A DNA stretch of 64,000 nucleotides from Geobacteraceae bacterium (GTDB lineage Bacteria > Desulfobacterota > Desulfuromonadia > Geobacterales > Pseudopelobacteraceae), in the NCBI GenBank assembly GCA_016720395.1, contig JADKKR010000005.1, positions 1-64,000 of the forward strand. Reading direction: 5' to 3'. Shown here piece after piece: positions 26,924-35,185 of the stretch. Each line of letters opens with the position of its first letter. Within the stretch, counting starts at the first letter, position 1. The notes under the pieces were generated by a model that did not search any database, had not been told where the DNA came from, and saw only the letters and a list, made by a program, of their open reading frames with translations. Made by a program: the position numbers and the translations under genes.

Positions 26924-27589
26924 TCAGAACTTCATTTTGAATCCGACCAGCACGTTGTGGCTTTCAAACTTCAATTCGTTCGTACCTAAATATGAATCCA
27001 GGTCTGCCTTATCCGTTCCGAAATAACGATAGCCGATATCCAGTGAATATCGGTTGTTAAGTGCGATATCCAGACCGGCGCCGGCCTGGTACGCAAAGAC
27101 CGTGTCATCGCTTTCGCCGTAGATCTGGCCGTATCCGAACTGGCCGCGCCCGAAGGTGTCACTCAGGTATATGCCGGCGAAGCCAATGCCGCCTCCCAGA
27201 TATGGTGTGACGGGGGAGCTGTTTTGCAGGTCGAAGAATACGTTGAACATCGTGGCGAAAACCCCGATGTTGCCTTCATCAATGCTGATGAGGTCGCCGT
27301 TTGTCCAGGCCACGGTATCTAAGTCGGCATAGCGGTAGGACAGCTCGCCCTCAAGCCGCATGAAGCCGAAGTCATAACCGCCGGTGCCGCCGGTGTAGAT
27401 TCCGGAATCGTACGAGACCTCATCGCTGAACGAGGAGATGCCGTCAAAGACTGACACAGTAGCGTTCCTGGCAAAGCTGCCGCCGAGGAAGGCGGAGAAG
27501 TAGGGGCCAGGCCGGCTGGTTGCGGCTTCACCGAGTGAGGGGATGGAGAAGATGGTGAGGGTGGCAAGTGCCATTAGATACGCTTTCAT
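26924..27589 (-). CDS. Small outer-membrane beta-barrel protein
   Basis: 221 residues with a signal peptide (MKAYLMALATLTIFSIPSLG, cleavage near GEAA) and alternating amphipathic strands such as YFSAFLGGSFA, GGGIGFAGIYLSD and YSLDIGYRYFG. It ends in an aromatic residue (NVLVGFKMKF), the classic outer-membrane insertion signal. It resembles OmpA/OmpW/Msp4-like 8-strand barrels without a peptidoglycan-binding domain. ATG at 27589 follows GGAGG by seven bases and is preferred over 27604. Confidence 0.85.
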   Translation of the reverse strand: MKAYLMALATLTIFSIPSLGEAATSRPGPYFSAFLGGSFARNATVSVFDGISSFSDEVSYDSGIYTGGTGGYDFGFMRLEGELSYRYADLDTVAWTNGDLISIDEGNIGVFATMFNVFFDLQNSSPVTPYLGGGIGFAGIYLSDTFGRGQFGYGQIYGESDDTVFAYQAGAGLDIALNNRYSLDIGYRYFGTDKADLDSYLGTNELKFESHNVLVGFKMKF

Positions 27590-27677
27590 GATGATCCTCC
27601 GCATGCGATAATATTCAGTTACGATTGTTGACGTGTTTCGAGATGCACGCTGTTCATCGCAACCTGTAATGGATAAG

Positions 27678-27705
27678 AGTATAGCAGCTATCCGGACAAC
27701 ATCAA
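27678..27705 (-). promoter_or_regulatory. Promoter of the outer-membrane protein gene
   Basis: On the minus strand TTGATG (27700-27705), 16 bases, TATACT (27678-27683), giving a leader of about 80 bases. Confidence 0.55.
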
Positions 27706-27811
27706 ATGCATAACAACATTTTTGTCGTTGGCGGCTGACTTTTTCCGGTCGATGTGGTAAGAGAATGTCAGGTACTGAACGGAATTTAAACTATCGTAAG
27801 GAGATGACAGG

Positions 27812-28264
27812 ATGAACATCAGAAAAAGTCTGGTTGTAGCTGCCGCTTTGGCAGCAATGTGCAGCGCATCGGCCCTGGCAGCGCAAAAAGAGTTGGGTGC
27901 CAAGGCAAAGACGGGTTCTGCCAAGACGGTCACCACGGCCTCGGGCCTGAAATACACGGATGTCACGGTCGGCAACGGCGCGTCTCCGGTCAAGGGCAAG
28001 CAGGTCAAGGTGCACTATACCGGAACCCTCGAGAACGGTAAGCAGTTTGACAGTTCTGTGGGGAGAGGCCCCTTCAGTTTTGTCATCGGGGTAGGGCAGG
28101 TCATTGCTGGCTGGGACGAAGGTGTCATGGGCATGAAGGTCGGTGGCAAGCGCAAGCTGATCATCCCGTCCAATCTCGGTTACGGTGCGCGAGGAGCAGG
28201 TGGTGACATTCCGCCCAATGCCACGCTGCTGTTTGATGTGGAATTGCTTGATGTAGCCAAGTAG
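27812..28264 (+). CDS. Exported FKBP-type peptidyl-prolyl isomerase
   Basis: 150 residues: a signal peptide (SLVVAAALAAMCSASALA) followed by a complete FKBP domain with VKVHYTGTLENGKQFDSS, FVIGVGQVIAGWDEGVMGMK and IPSNLGYGARGAG. Active-site aromatic residues (Tyr, Phe, Trp) are present. It folds proteins in the periplasm. AAGGAG precedes the ATG, and a strong hairpin follows. Confidence 0.93.
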   Translation: MNIRKSLVVAAALAAMCSASALAAQKELGAKAKTGSAKTVTTASGLKYTDVTVGNGASPVKGKQVKVHYTGTLENGKQFDSSVGRGPFSFVIGVGQVIAGWDEGVMGMKVGGKRKLIIPSNLGYGARGAGGDIPPNATLLFDVELLDVAK

Positions 28265-28282
28265 AACGCGTAACAGGCTGAT

Positions 28283-28324
28283 ACAGAAACGGGGAAAGGC
28301 CATCCGGCCTTTCCCCGTTTCTGT
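28283..28324 (+). terminator. Long perfect hairpin after the FKBP gene
   Basis: ACAGAAACGGGGAAAGGCC and its reverse complement form a 19-bp perfect stem with a 4-base loop between the convergent FKBP and pyrophosphatase genes. The embedded TTT and AAA runs allow it to act in both directions. Confidence 0.8.
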
Positions 28325-28352
28325 ATTCTGGCGCGGCGCCGGACGTTCTCCA

Positions 28353-29999
28353 TCAGAGGGATCCCAGAACCTTCAAGAGATGCGGCACCATCTGCTTCTT
28401 TCGCGACATGACGCCCTTGAGCTCATACAGATGCGGCTCCAGCTGGGTGTACCCCATGACGTGGGCCAGCTCATTTTTCCCTTCAACAAGAAAAAGCGAT
28501 GTCTCCGTGTAGATGTCGGTCACCATAAGGCCTGCCAGGACGAGCCGGTCCTGCTCCTTGACCCGCTTCAGTGCCGTACGCAGCTCCTCCTTGATTTCAT
28601 AAAACTCATCGAAACCGACCACCTCCACCTGGCCGACCCCGAAGAGCATTTCGGCAGTGCTGAAATGCTTGAAGTCGGCCCGGAGAGCCTTCTCAGGGCT
28701 GCCATAGGCGCTGAATCCGCTGCAGGATGAAAAAATCTCCCTGCCGAAGGTGACATGGTCGAGTCCTGACTGCTGTTCCAGCCAGGAGACGATCTCCCGG
28801 TCGCGACCGGTAGTTGTGGGTGATTTGAGGATGACGGTGTCCGAGAGTATCCCGGCCAGGAGCAGTGCGGCTATCTTCTGTTCAGGATCGATGCCCCGTT
28901 CGCGATACAGGGTGGCGACCACGGTGCAGGTGCTGCCCACCGGGGCGGCCATAAAGGTTATCGGCTGGCTGGTGGGTGGATTGCCGAGTTTGTGGTGGTC
29001 GATGACTTCAAGGATCTCAACCGACTCGGCACCGGGAACGGCCTGGGCCAGTTCATTGTGGTCAACCAGGATCAGGGCATAGGGGATCGGTGTGAGCAGC
29101 GACGACTTGGTGGCGATGCCGGCGATGCTGCCGTCCTCTTCCACTGCGATCACGGCCGGTTCGCCGGAATGGAGCAGTTTCAGGCGCAGGTGTTCGAGCG
29201 ATTCGGCTACGCCGATCTTCTCGAACTTCGGGTCCACGAAGCAGTCCAGTGGTGTGGAGAGCCGGGCCAGCCAGGCCGCAGTGGCGGTGTCGTGTGGAGT
29301 GGAGATGACGGTCGTGCCGTTGGAACGCGCTGCGGCCAGCAGTTCGTCGGTAACGGCGAATCCACCGGTTATCACCAGGATCCGGGCTCCCTTGTCGATG
29401 GCGGCCTGCTGTATCGAGGGGCGGTCTCCCGTCATGACCAGCAGCGTTGCAGGGTCATACCCCTCAATACGGCTGGTGAACGAACCTTCCACCATGGCTC
29501 CGATGAAGAGGTGCAGGTGCTCCACCGTTTCAGACGGTTCGCCGGTCAGGAAAATTCCTTCGAGGCACTCCTTCAGGGAGCGCCGCGAGGTGTCCACGCC
29601 CCTTTTGCGGTCGGTGCCGGCAACCAGGTACTTCTCCGACAGCTTCAACAGCGAAACAACGCCGATGGGCGCATTGTCAGTATCGACCACCGGGAGCACG
29701 CGTATGGTATGTCGATGGAACAGCTCAAGAACCTCCTTGAGCGGCATGGTGGATCGTGCCGTGACCGGCTGGCGGTTGAGGATGTCGCGTACCTTGGGAT
29801 GGACGTCCGCCAGAAAGAGTGGTGTCTCCAGGCCCAGTCGCTGCAGGATGTAGCGGGTCTGGGGATTGGGTTCACCAGTCATGGCAGCCCGGACGGTCGA
29901 ATGCCCCTGACGTTTTTTCAACTCCGCATAGGCGATGGCCGACGCTATCGAGTCGGTGTCGGGATTCCTGTGTCCGATGACATATATGTTTTTGTGCAT
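28353..29999 (-). CDS. Manganese-dependent inorganic pyrophosphatase with CBS-DRTGG insert
   Basis: The 548-residue enzyme begins with the DHH-family signature IYVIGHRNPDTDSIASAIAY and has the second metal motif LEVIDHHKLGNPPT near residue 340. Between them (about 70-305) lie a CBS domain, a DRTGG-like region and a second CBS, the layout of nucleotide-regulated family II pyrophosphatases inhibited by AMP/ADP and activated by ATP or diadenosine polyphosphates. It hydrolyses pyrophosphate in the cytoplasm. It is preceded by an intergenic palindromic repeat. Confidence 0.94.
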   Translation of the reverse strand: MHKNIYVIGHRNPDTDSIASAIAYAELKKRQGHSTVRAAMTGEPNPQTRYILQRLGLETPLFLADVHPKVRDILNRQPVTARSTMPLKEVLELFHRHTIRVLPVVDTDNAPIGVVSLLKLSEKYLVAGTDRKRGVDTSRRSLKECLEGIFLTGEPSETVEHLHLFIGAMVEGSFTSRIEGYDPATLLVMTGDRPSIQQAAIDKGARILVITGGFAVTDELLAAARSNGTTVISTPHDTATAAWLARLSTPLDCFVDPKFEKIGVAESLEHLRLKLLHSGEPAVIAVEEDGSIAGIATKSSLLTPIPYALILVDHNELAQAVPGAESVEILEVIDHHKLGNPPTSQPITFMAAPVGSTCTVVATLYRERGIDPEQKIAALLLAGILSDTVILKSPTTTGRDREIVSWLEQQSGLDHVTFGREIFSSCSGFSAYGSPEKALRADFKHFSTAEMLFGVGQVEVVGFDEFYEIKEELRTALKRVKEQDRLVLAGLMVTDIYTETSLFLVEGKNELAHVMGYTQLEPHLYELKGVMSRKKQMVPHLLKVLGSL

Positions 30000-30079
30000 A
30001 AAGACTCCCGGTCAGATAAGGTTTCAGAAGTATAGTGATGGTCCGGACAGAAGTCAAACAGGCAGCCCTGCTACGCAGA

Positions 30080-30140
30080 ATAAGTGCATTAACGAAGTTT
30101 TCTGCAAAGGCCTCAGAAATACTTCTATCGCACTAAAAAA
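30080..30140. repeat. Palindromic intergenic repeat, copy 1
   Basis: ATAAGTGCATTAACGAAGTT, then TTCTG...CAGAAATACTTC and GCACTAAAAAAA form an imperfect palindrome of about 55 bp. A near-identical element occurs at 44755-44818. The A run on the right is the U tract of the neighbouring minus-strand terminator. Confidence 0.75.
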
Positions 30141-30166
30141 AGGACCGGCAGCGTGCCGGTCCTTTT
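30134..30166 (-). terminator. Intrinsic terminator of the DEAD-box helicase gene
   Basis: On the minus strand AAGGACCGGCA-CGC-TGCCGGTCCTT runs directly into TTTTTTT. It is placed 28 bases after the helicase stop and abuts the palindromic repeat. Confidence 0.92.
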
Positions 30167-30193
30167 GAGAGATGATGTGAAACAGAGATGTGC

Positions 30194-31540
30194 TCAGCGC
30201 GCCCGGGGGGCCCTTTGCGGGTGACGTGCCGCCGGTGCCGCTGCCGGATGGGCCGGTTTGCCTGTGCCCGGCCGGGGTTTGCCGGCAGATTCCGAGCGCG
30301 GGCTTCCGGGATGGGTGTTGCCGGCTGATGAGGTACCCGGTTTGCCGGTCCCCTTTTTGCCATGGTTCCGGGGCGGCTGCGGCGGGCGGGCGAATTCGCT
30401 GTCCTTGTGCGGCGCCGGAACGCTGTAGTCGAATCCGTCGATGGTCCGTCGTTCGATCTGGGAGTTGAGCTTTTTCTCGATGACCCGCACCATGACCGTA
30501 TCGTCGGTTGTTACCAGGGTAAAGGCATCGCCGCTGCGTGCCGCCCGTCCGGTACGCCCGATGCGGTGGATATAGGCCTCGGCCGTGTCGGGTATGTCGT
30601 AGTTCACGACATGGGAGATCTGCGAGACGTCGATGCCGCGGGCGGCGATATCGGTTGCCACCAGAATCTGGTAGCTTCCGTCGCGGAAACCGTCCAGAGC
30701 TGCCTGACGACGGTTCTGCGAGAGATTTCCCTGCAGCGAGGCGGCCTTGTATCCTGCCTTTTCCAGCTGCTCTCCCAGGCGCTTGGCACGGTGCTTGGTG
30801 CGGGTGAAGACCAGTACCGACTCGGTGTCGGTGTGCTGCAGAAGTTCCAGCAGAAGTGCCGTTTTGAGGTGCTGTGCCACCGGATAGATGGCGTGGGCCA
30901 CCGTGACCGGCGGTGCTATGCTTCCGACCTGTATCGTGACCGGTTTTGTCAGTATCTCACTGGCCAGGCGGCGGATATCATCGGGCATGGTGGCCGAGAA
31001 CAGGAGCGTCTGCCGTTTATCGGGGATATTTTTAAGGATCTTCCTGATGTCCGGGAGAAATCCCATATCGAACATCTGGTCGGCTTCATCCAGCACCAGC
31101 ACTTCCAGATGAGAGAGGTCGACGGTCCCCTGGCCGATGTGGTCAAGCAGGCGCCCGGGACAGGCCACGATGATCTCGACTCCCTGTTTGAGTTTGCTGA
31201 TCTGCGGGTTTACGTTCACACCGCCGTAGATGGTCATGCTTCTCAGCCGGGTCTGTTTGGCCAGCACTGTGAAGGCCTCGTTAATCTGTTCCGCCAGTTC
31301 GCGGGTCGGTGCGACGATCAGGGCGCGGACTTTTCCGCGCTCACCCTGCATCAGACGGTTCAGTATCGGCAGTGCGAATGCGGCGGTCTTTCCGGTGCCG
31401 GTCTGGGCCAGGCCCATGACGTCCAAGCCCTGCATGACGGGCGGGATTCCCTGCTCTTGAATCGGTGTCGGTATGGTATAACCTGCTGCGAGGACTCCGG
31501 CAGCGACCTGGGGATGAAAATTGAAATTCTTGAAATCCAT
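30194..31540 (-). CDS. DEAD-box RNA helicase, RhlE-like
   Basis: The 448-residue protein shows all helicase motifs: Q motif PTPIQEQGIP, Walker A AQTGTGKTAAF, PTRELA, DEAD in VLDEADQMFD, SAT, and the second-domain ATDIAARGID and HRIGRTGRA. The last 65 residues are a low-complexity basic tail (Lys, Arg, Pro, Gly, Ser), as in RhlE, thought to hold RNA. Such helicases remodel ribosomal or mRNA structures, often in the cold. AAGGAG precedes the ATG. The leader holds an intrinsic terminator, so expression is probably controlled by attenuation. Confidence 0.94.
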   Translation of the reverse strand: MDFKNFNFHPQVAAGVLAAGYTIPTPIQEQGIPPVMQGLDVMGLAQTGTGKTAAFALPILNRLMQGERGKVRALIVAPTRELAEQINEAFTVLAKQTRLRSMTIYGGVNVNPQISKLKQGVEIIVACPGRLLDHIGQGTVDLSHLEVLVLDEADQMFDMGFLPDIRKILKNIPDKRQTLLFSATMPDDIRRLASEILTKPVTIQVGSIAPPVTVAHAIYPVAQHLKTALLLELLQHTDTESVLVFTRTKHRAKRLGEQLEKAGYKAASLQGNLSQNRRQAALDGFRDGSYQILVATDIAARGIDVSQISHVVNYDIPDTAEAYIHRIGRTGRAARSGDAFTLVTTDDTVMVRVIEKKLNSQIERRTIDGFDYSVPAPHKDSEFARPPQPPRNHGKKGTGKPGTSSAGNTHPGSPRSESAGKPRPGTGKPAHPAAAPAARHPQRAPRAR

Positions 31541-31569
31541 GTTACTCCTTCTTTTTTAGAGGACTGCAT

Positions 31570-31597
31570 AAAAAAAGCCCCGGAGTAATTCCGGGGC
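31570..31597 (-). terminator. Intrinsic terminator inside the helicase leader (putative attenuator)
   Basis: On the minus strand GCCCCGG-AATTACT-CCGGGGC is followed directly by TTTTTTT. It lies only 30 bases before the helicase ATG and about 40 bases after the predicted transcription start. No other minus-strand gene lies upstream (fur is divergent), so its only evident role is to cut short the helicase transcript. Confidence 0.85.
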
Positions 31598-31640
31598 TTA
31601 CGTTGACGTTATTTTCCGGGAACAGCACTTTACTTTTCAT

Positions 31641-31670
31641 AAAATAACAGCTTACAGCCATGAATGTCAA
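31641..31670 (-). promoter_or_regulatory. Promoter of the DEAD-box helicase gene
   Basis: TTGACA at 31665-31670, 18 bases, TATTTT at 31641-31646 on the minus strand. Predicted start near 31634, upstream of the leader terminator. Confidence 0.6.
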
Positions 31671-31721
31671 GCAGTTACTTGGAAAGCGTCGTTTCTCAGC
31701 GAGATGCAGCTTAGAATCTGT

Positions 31722-31759
31722 TTGACAATCTCAGGGTCTCTCCTTATATTGAATTTCAA
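31722..31759 (+). promoter_or_regulatory. fur promoter with overlapping palindrome
   Basis: TTGACA (31722-31727), 17 bases, TATATT (31745-31750): a strong sigma-70 match. The palindrome TTGAA-T-TTCAA (31749-31759) overlaps the -10 box and the predicted start and could be an operator. Confidence 0.75.
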
Positions 31760-31779
31760 GTTCATTAAGGAGGGGCGGG

Positions 31780-32211
31780 ATGATTCAGGAAAAGAAACGT
31801 ACGTTCAACGTATTCGCCGCCAGCAAGGGCCTGCGTTCCACCCGCCAGCGTGACAACATCCTCGATGTATTCCTCGCTACCCACCAGCATGTCAGTGTCG
31901 AAGAACTGTATCTCAAGGTCAAGGCGGTCAGCCAGGGGGTGGGGCAGGCTACCGTCTACCGTACCCTCAAGCTGTTCGTGGAGGCCGGGCTGGCCCGTGA
32001 GATCCTGCTGCATGACGGGCAGACGCGCTATGAACATGTTCTGGCCGGTGAACATCATGATCACCTTGTCTGTACCGGATGCAATTCCATCATAGAGTTC
32101 GAGAACGAGACCATCGAGCAGTTGCAGGATGAAATTGCCGCACGGCACGGTTTCATGATCAGAAGTCACAAACTTGAAATCTATGGTCTCTGCTCCAGAT
32201 GCAGGACATAG
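31780..32211 (+). CDS. fur: Fur-family metal-responsive regulator
   Basis: 143 residues with the winged-helix part STRQRDNILDVF and QGVGQATVYRTLKLFVEAGL, then the metal-binding part HYEHVLAGEHHDHLVCTGC-like segment (seen as YEHVLAGEHHDHLVCTGCN) and a C-terminal CSRC. The His-rich motif and the two CxxC pairs fit a zinc-stabilised Fur. It sits immediately upstream of feoB, whose promoter has a Fur box, so it is most likely the iron regulator. AAGGAGG precedes the ATG. Confidence 0.93.
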   Translation: MIQEKKRTFNVFAASKGLRSTRQRDNILDVFLATHQHVSVEELYLKVKAVSQGVGQATVYRTLKLFVEAGLAREILLHDGQTRYEHVLAGEHHDHLVCTGCNSIIEFENETIEQLQDEIAARHGFMIRSHKLEIYGLCSRCRT

Positions 32212-32260
32212 TCCCTGTTTCACTCTGTATGAGGTAAGGGGAGTTTTTTTTCGCTAAAAA

Positions 32261-32275
32261 TGAAAATGAGTATCA
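32261..32275 (+). promoter_or_regulatory. Fur box upstream of feoB
   Basis: TGAAAATGAGTATCA matches the 7-1-7 Fur consensus TGATAATNATTATCA at 12 of 14 defined positions. It lies 22 bases before the feoB start, where bound Fur would block transcription or initiation. Confidence 0.75.
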
Positions 32276-32297
32276 AAAGCAGGAAAGGACGCAGTGA

Positions 32298-34277
32298 ATG
32301 GCATCAAGCAGCAACAATCAGTCGGAAGTCGCTCAGGACGGCGTCAAGCGGGTAGCCCTGGTGGGGAATCCCAATGTGGGCAAGAGTGTGCTGTTCAATG
32401 CCTTGACCGGCGCCTACGTCACCGTATCCAACTATCCGGGCACATCCGTGGAGGTATCCAGGGGCAACGCAACCCTGGAAGGTGAGATCTGGCAGGTGAT
32501 CGACACCCCCGGCATGTACTCGATCCACACCATTACCGAAGAGGAGCGGGTTGCCCGTGAAATCCTCCTGAACGAGACGCCCGATGTAGTGGTGCATGTG
32601 CTGGACGCCCGCAACCTGGAGCGGATGCTGGCCATGACGATCCAGCTGATCGAGGCCGGGCTGCCGGTGATCCTGGTGGTCAATATCCTGGATGAGGCCG
32701 AACGGATGGGGCTCTCGATCGATCTGGAACTGCTTCAGCAACGTCTGGGAATCCCGGTCATCGGCGCTGCGACAGCTCGAAAGCGCGGGGTGGACGAGAT
32801 CCGCAGCGCCGTGGTCGCCTACCGGCGTACTGCAGCCAGGCAGTTCAGCTACAGCCGGCTGCTGGAGCAGGATATCGCCCAGGTCACGCAGCACATGAGC
32901 GGCTCCTACATCATGTCGCCCAAATCCCTGGCCCTGCTCCTGCTGCAGCAGGACGACGAGGTCACGGCACTTTTCAAACAATGGGACCGGGAGGGCTACG
33001 AAGCCCTGTCCGAGAAGGTCCGGCAGATCACCTTCGAGCGGCGTGAATCCTTCCACCTGGACCTCTCGCTGGAGCGCAAGGATATTGTCAGGACGTTGAT
33101 CAAGGACGTACTCGTGGCACCGGCAAAGAGGGTCATCACCATCGGTGAACGTCTCTCGACCCTTGCAGTGCGACCCCTGACCGGTGTGCCGCTTTTGCTG
33201 ATCGTGCTCTATTTCGGGCTGTACAAATTCGTGGGCGAGTTTGGCGCCGGGACGTTGGTCGACCTCCTGGAGAAGCAGATCTTTGTGGAACGGGTCAATC
33301 CCTGGATCACTGCGGTCATCAAGGACCTGATTCCCTGGGGGATCATCCAGGAACTTATCGTGGGTGAGTACGGTATCATCACCCTGGGAATCCGCTATGC
33401 GGTCGGCATTATCCTCCCGATTGTGGCGACCTTCTTCATCTTCTTTTCCTTCCTGGAGGATACCGGATACTTTCCCCGTCTGGCGCTGCTGGTCGACCGT
33501 CTCTTCAAATACATCGGCCTGACCGGACGGGCGGTCATCCCGATGGTCCTCGGCTTCGGTTGCGACACCATGGCGACCATGGTGACACGGACTCTGGAGA
33601 CGAAGCGTGAGCGGGTCATAGCCACGCTGCTGCTGGCCCTGGCGATCCCCTGCTCGGCGCAGCTGGGGGTCATCATCGGACTCCTCTCAAAGGCGCAGGG
33701 TGCCCTGCTGGTATGGGGGCTGTGCATGCTGCTGCTCTTTATCATCGTCGGCCTGCTGGCCTCCAGGGTCCTGCCGGGAGAGCCGCCCATGTTCTACATG
33801 GAACTGCCGCCCATGCGCCTGCCGCAGATCGGCAATGTGCTGACCAAGACCTACACCCGCATGCAGTGGTACTTTCTCGAGATCCTGCCGCTGTTTATCC
33901 TGGCTTCGGTGCTGCTCTGGCTGGGCAAGGTGACCGGTTTCTTTGAAAAGATGATCACAGCCATGACTCCGGTGATGGCGTCCATCGGCCTGCCCAAGGA
34001 GACGGCGGTAGCCTTTATATTCGGTTTCTTCCGTCGCGACTATGGAGCAGCCGGTCTTTATGATCTGCAGAGCAAGGGATTGATGGATGCCCGCCAGCTG
34101 ACCGTGGCGGCGGTGACGCTGACGCTCTTTATCCCCTGCATCGCCCAGTTCCTGGTGATGAAGAACGAGCGCGGCTGGAAGACCGCCAGCGCTATCGGGG
34201 TGTTTGTCAGCCTGTTTGCCTATGCCAGTGGGTATGTCCTGAACAAATTGCTCTTGATGACAGGCATACTGGCGTGA
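32298..34277 (+). CDS. feoB: Ferrous iron transporter B
   Basis: FeoB imports Fe(II) across the inner membrane. The 659-residue protein has the N-terminal G domain with GNPNVGKSVLFN (G1), VIDTPGMYS (G3) and VVNILDEAERMG (G4), and a membrane core with Gate motifs (GFGCDTMATM and AIPCSAQLG), then IFGFFRRDYGAAGLYDL. No separate feoA precedes it; FeoA-like sequence is fused to the DtxR-type gene two genes downstream. AAAGGA precedes the ATG. The stop overlaps the next gene. Confidence 0.96.
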   Translation: MASSSNNQSEVAQDGVKRVALVGNPNVGKSVLFNALTGAYVTVSNYPGTSVEVSRGNATLEGEIWQVIDTPGMYSIHTITEEERVAREILLNETPDVVVHVLDARNLERMLAMTIQLIEAGLPVILVVNILDEAERMGLSIDLELLQQRLGIPVIGAATARKRGVDEIRSAVVAYRRTAARQFSYSRLLEQDIAQVTQHMSGSYIMSPKSLALLLLQQDDEVTALFKQWDREGYEALSEKVRQITFERRESFHLDLSLERKDIVRTLIKDVLVAPAKRVITIGERLSTLAVRPLTGVPLLLIVLYFGLYKFVGEFGAGTLVDLLEKQIFVERVNPWITAVIKDLIPWGIIQELIVGEYGIITLGIRYAVGIILPIVATFFIFFSFLEDTGYFPRLALLVDRLFKYIGLTGRAVIPMVLGFGCDTMATMVTRTLETKRERVIATLLLALAIPCSAQLGVIIGLLSKAQGALLVWGLCMLLLFIIVGLLASRVLPGEPPMFYMELPPMRLPQIGNVLTKTYTRMQWYFLEILPLFILASVLLWLGKVTGFFEKMITAMTPVMASIGLPKETAVAFIFGFFRRDYGAAGLYDLQSKGLMDARQLTVAAVTLTLFIPCIAQFLVMKNERGWKTASAIGVFVSLFAYASGYVLNKLLLMTGILA

Positions 34278-34462
34278 TCTGCGGTTTCTGCGGTCATGAG
34301 TTCGACGAGCAACAGGGGAAAAAAGGTTGCGGCGGCTGTCCCGGAGGATGCCACAGTGTCCACTGTCCGCGCTGCAACTACAAGAACCCTCTGGAACCCG
34401 ACCTGATCAGGTCGCTGCGTAAAATATTTTCTAAAAATGATGTTCATAAGGGGGACGAGTAA
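34274..34462 (+). CDS. Small Cys-rich protein in the feo operon
   Basis: 62 residues with seven Cys, arranged CGFC at the start, CGGCPGGC, and CPRC in the middle, then a basic tail. The two outer CxxC pairs suggest a zinc ribbon or iron-sulfur binding; the central CGGC might add a second site. The GTG start overlaps the feoB stop (GTGA), and its own stop overlaps the next gene, so translation is tightly coupled. A role with FeoB or in iron sensing is an inference from position only. Confidence 0.75.
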   Translation: MICGFCGHEFDEQQGKKGCGGCPGGCHSVHCPRCNYKNPLEPDLIRSLRKIFSKNDVHKGDE

Positions 34463-35106
34463 TGAAGCTGACTGAAAAAGCTGAAGAGGTCCTGGAAGCC
34501 CTCTGGGTGGCGGTGGAAGAAGATGGCCGGGCATTCCTCGATCCCGATGTGCTGGGTATCCCTGCTGATGACCCCGTTTATAAGGAGCTGACCGGACACG
34601 CCTTGATAGAGCTCCGCCAGGGGATGGTCTACTTCCGTCCCGAAGGGCGTGAGGAAGGCAAGATCACTATCCGCCGCCACCGCCTGGCAGAACGCCTGAT
34701 GATGGATGTGCTCAACATCCGTGGGGATGAGGGTGAATACAAGGCCTGCCAGTTCGAGCACCTGCTCAATGAAGGCGCGGACGTCAAGGTCTGTACCATG
34801 CTCAACCATCCTTCGACCTGCCCGCATGGCAAGCCGATCCCGCCGGGCGCCTGCTGCGATGAAGCCCGTGCCCAGGGGGACCTGGGGATCGTCCCGCTCA
34901 CCGAGTTCAAATCAGGCCAGGAAGGGGAGATCGCCTACATCCTGACCGAGGACAACAAGAAGATGCAGAAGCTGATGGCCATGGGGGTCCTGCCGGGGAA
35001 CCGTATCGTGCTGGTCCAGGCCTTTCCTTCCTATATATTCCGGGTGGGCTATTCCGAATTTGCCATCGACACCAATCTGGCCAGAGAGATTTTCGTCAGG
35101 AAATAA
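34462..35106 (+). CDS. DtxR-family regulator fused to a FeoA domain
   Basis: 214 residues. The first 60 or so replace the usual DtxR winged helix with a shorter, divergent version. Residues 70-125 hold the metal-binding and dimer part: RRHRLAERLMMDVL, CQFEHLLNE, then CPHGKPIPPG and a CC pair. Residues about 138-214 are an SH3-like FeoA domain (GQEGEIAYILTEDNKKMQKL and MGVLPGNRIVLVQAFP). DtxR-type regulators sense Fe(II) or Mn(II). Being in the feoB operon, it may feed back on it or act as the FeoA partner. Its ATG overlaps the upstream stop. Confidence 0.85.
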   Translation: MKLTEKAEEVLEALWVAVEEDGRAFLDPDVLGIPADDPVYKELTGHALIELRQGMVYFRPEGREEGKITIRRHRLAERLMMDVLNIRGDEGEYKACQFEHLLNEGADVKVCTMLNHPSTCPHGKPIPPGACCDEARAQGDLGIVPLTEFKSGQEGEIAYILTEDNKKMQKLMAMGVLPGNRIVLVQAFPSYIFRVGYSEFAIDTNLAREIFVRK

Positions 35107-35185
35107 CGGTTCCTAAATTCTGTAAGGTTGACAATCTTATGATTCGGAAACTAATATGTCTGACATTTCAATTTGAAAGGTCTGT

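Noticed and set aside
30362..31588. 408-codon open frame opposite the DEAD-box helicase
   Set aside because: The helicase motifs on the minus strand are complete; the shadow also runs over the leader terminator.
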